NCBI GenBank assembly: GCA_021739635.1 | Contig: JAIPBH010000009.1 | Location: 124,001-188,000 of the forward strand | Origin: Flavobacteriaceae bacterium | Lineage (GTDB): Bacteria > Bacteroidota > Bacteroidia > Flavobacteriales > Flavobacteriaceae | Direction of reading: 5' to 3' | DNA: 64,000 nt | Position numbers and translations under genes: made by a program | Part shown: positions 63,746 through 64,000 of the stretch, one piece after another | How positions within the stretch are numbered: position 1 is the first letter of the stretch | How the letters are laid out: every line of letters starts with the position of its first letter | The notes under the pieces: generated by a model | Databases searched by the model: none | What the model was told of the DNA's origin: nothing | Seen by the model: the letters and a program-made list of their open reading frames with translations, nothing else

Positions 63746-64000
63746 TTATAATTTTGAAAATGACATGGGTTTTAAAAACACGCGGTAAATATTAGAAACT
63801 GTATTTTCATATTCTGGAAGTTGAGAAATACGTTTCCATTCTGGATGCATTCCGAATTTATTCCAATTATCGTCACGTTCTTTCATGTCTTTAAACGCTA
63901 TCATATACGTTAAACAAGGCATTTGTGAACCCAATATTTTTTCTCCAAAAAAGACTGAATGCAATCCTACATCATTAAAAATTTGTAATTCACTTTCATT
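63746..64000 (-). CDS. NIPSNAP-family protein, 5' end cut by the window
   Basis: The frame is open to the last base of the window, so 84 C-terminal residues are visible; the TTG at 63964 is an internal Leu codon, not a start. SQMPCLTYMIAFKDMKERDD, NKFGMHPEWKRISQLPEYEN and the closing SNIYRVFLKPMSFSKL match the ferredoxin-like NIPSNAP fold. Function in bacteria is unknown. Confidence 0.8.
   Translation of the reverse strand, partial: NESELQIFNDVGLHSVFFGEKILGSQMPCLTYMIAFKDMKERDDNWNKFGMHPEWKRISQLPEYENTVSNIYRVFLKPMSFSKL

Noticed and set aside
1-64000. CRISPR arrays, prophage, insertion sequences, integrases, rRNA and tRNA genes
   Set aside because: None seen on either strand: no regularly spaced direct repeats, transposase or integrase genes.

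Overview
The window is chromosomal DNA from an AT-rich member of the Bacteroidota, most likely a marine-type Flavobacteriaceae. This rests on the gene content (two TonB-dependent receptors with N-terminal carboxypeptidase-regulatory-like domains, a long IleS next to a DksA-like gene and lspA, a PiT transporter with a PhoU-like tail, a clade II nos operon), on the near absence of Shine-Dalgarno sites, and on repeated TAnnTTTG promoter elements typical of the phylum. No rRNA, tRNA, CRISPR array, insertion sequence or prophage was seen.

Layout. 1-626: end of a LuxR-type response regulator with two hairpin terminators. 674-4850: a possible 33-residue membrane peptide and the 2-oxoglutarate dehydrogenase genes sucA-sucB. 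5058-13878: a nitrous oxide reduction module made of two paralogous c-type cytochrome lipoproteins flanking an Rrf2/NsrR-like regulator, then a FAS1 lipoprotein, clade II nosZ, a NosB-like membrane protein, nosL, nosD, nosF, nosY and the Fe-S repair protein Ric. 13933-22042: a small hypothetical gene and a polyprenyl synthetase on the minus strand, then tetR-tolC-hlyD-RND behind a clear TetR operator. 22147-29716: aspS, a ClC channel, tadA, dxs, dgt. 29778-39205: an apparent phosphate-starvation island. 39263-42907: ppnP, a small membrane protein and a second TonB receptor. 43075-50231: pgi, an M23 peptidase, and aromatic amino acid catabolism (tryptophan dioxygenase, HPPD, HmgA). 50413-55657: a family 9 glycosyltransferase, a patatin/beta-barrel protein and uvrC. 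55766-58629: a RimB-like protease, RimK and AstE-like operon with 5-FTHF cyclo-ligase. 58626-63105: lspA, a DksA-like gene and ileS. 63208-64000: a small lipoprotein and a partial NIPSNAP gene.

The least expected content is the phosphate island. Four plus-strand promoters (for a stand-alone carboxypeptidase-regulatory-like protein, a beta-helix lipoprotein plus TonB receptor, an OprO/P porin, and PiT-PhoU) each carry 7-bp direct repeats related to TAACATT spaced exactly 11 bp, with the repeat register always 21 bp before the G of a TTTG element. This looks like a PHO box. The 441-bp gap before the porin holds two more such arrays and a strong plus-strand terminator that no coding gene can feed, so a PHO-controlled small RNA is proposed. 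A separate 103-nt cloverleaf-like fold lies at 30227-30329. In the nos region, a perfect FNR-like palindrome sits about 40 bp upstream of the predicted start of the main operon, next to an Rrf2-type palindrome. All functional statements are inferred from sequence; no database search was run.
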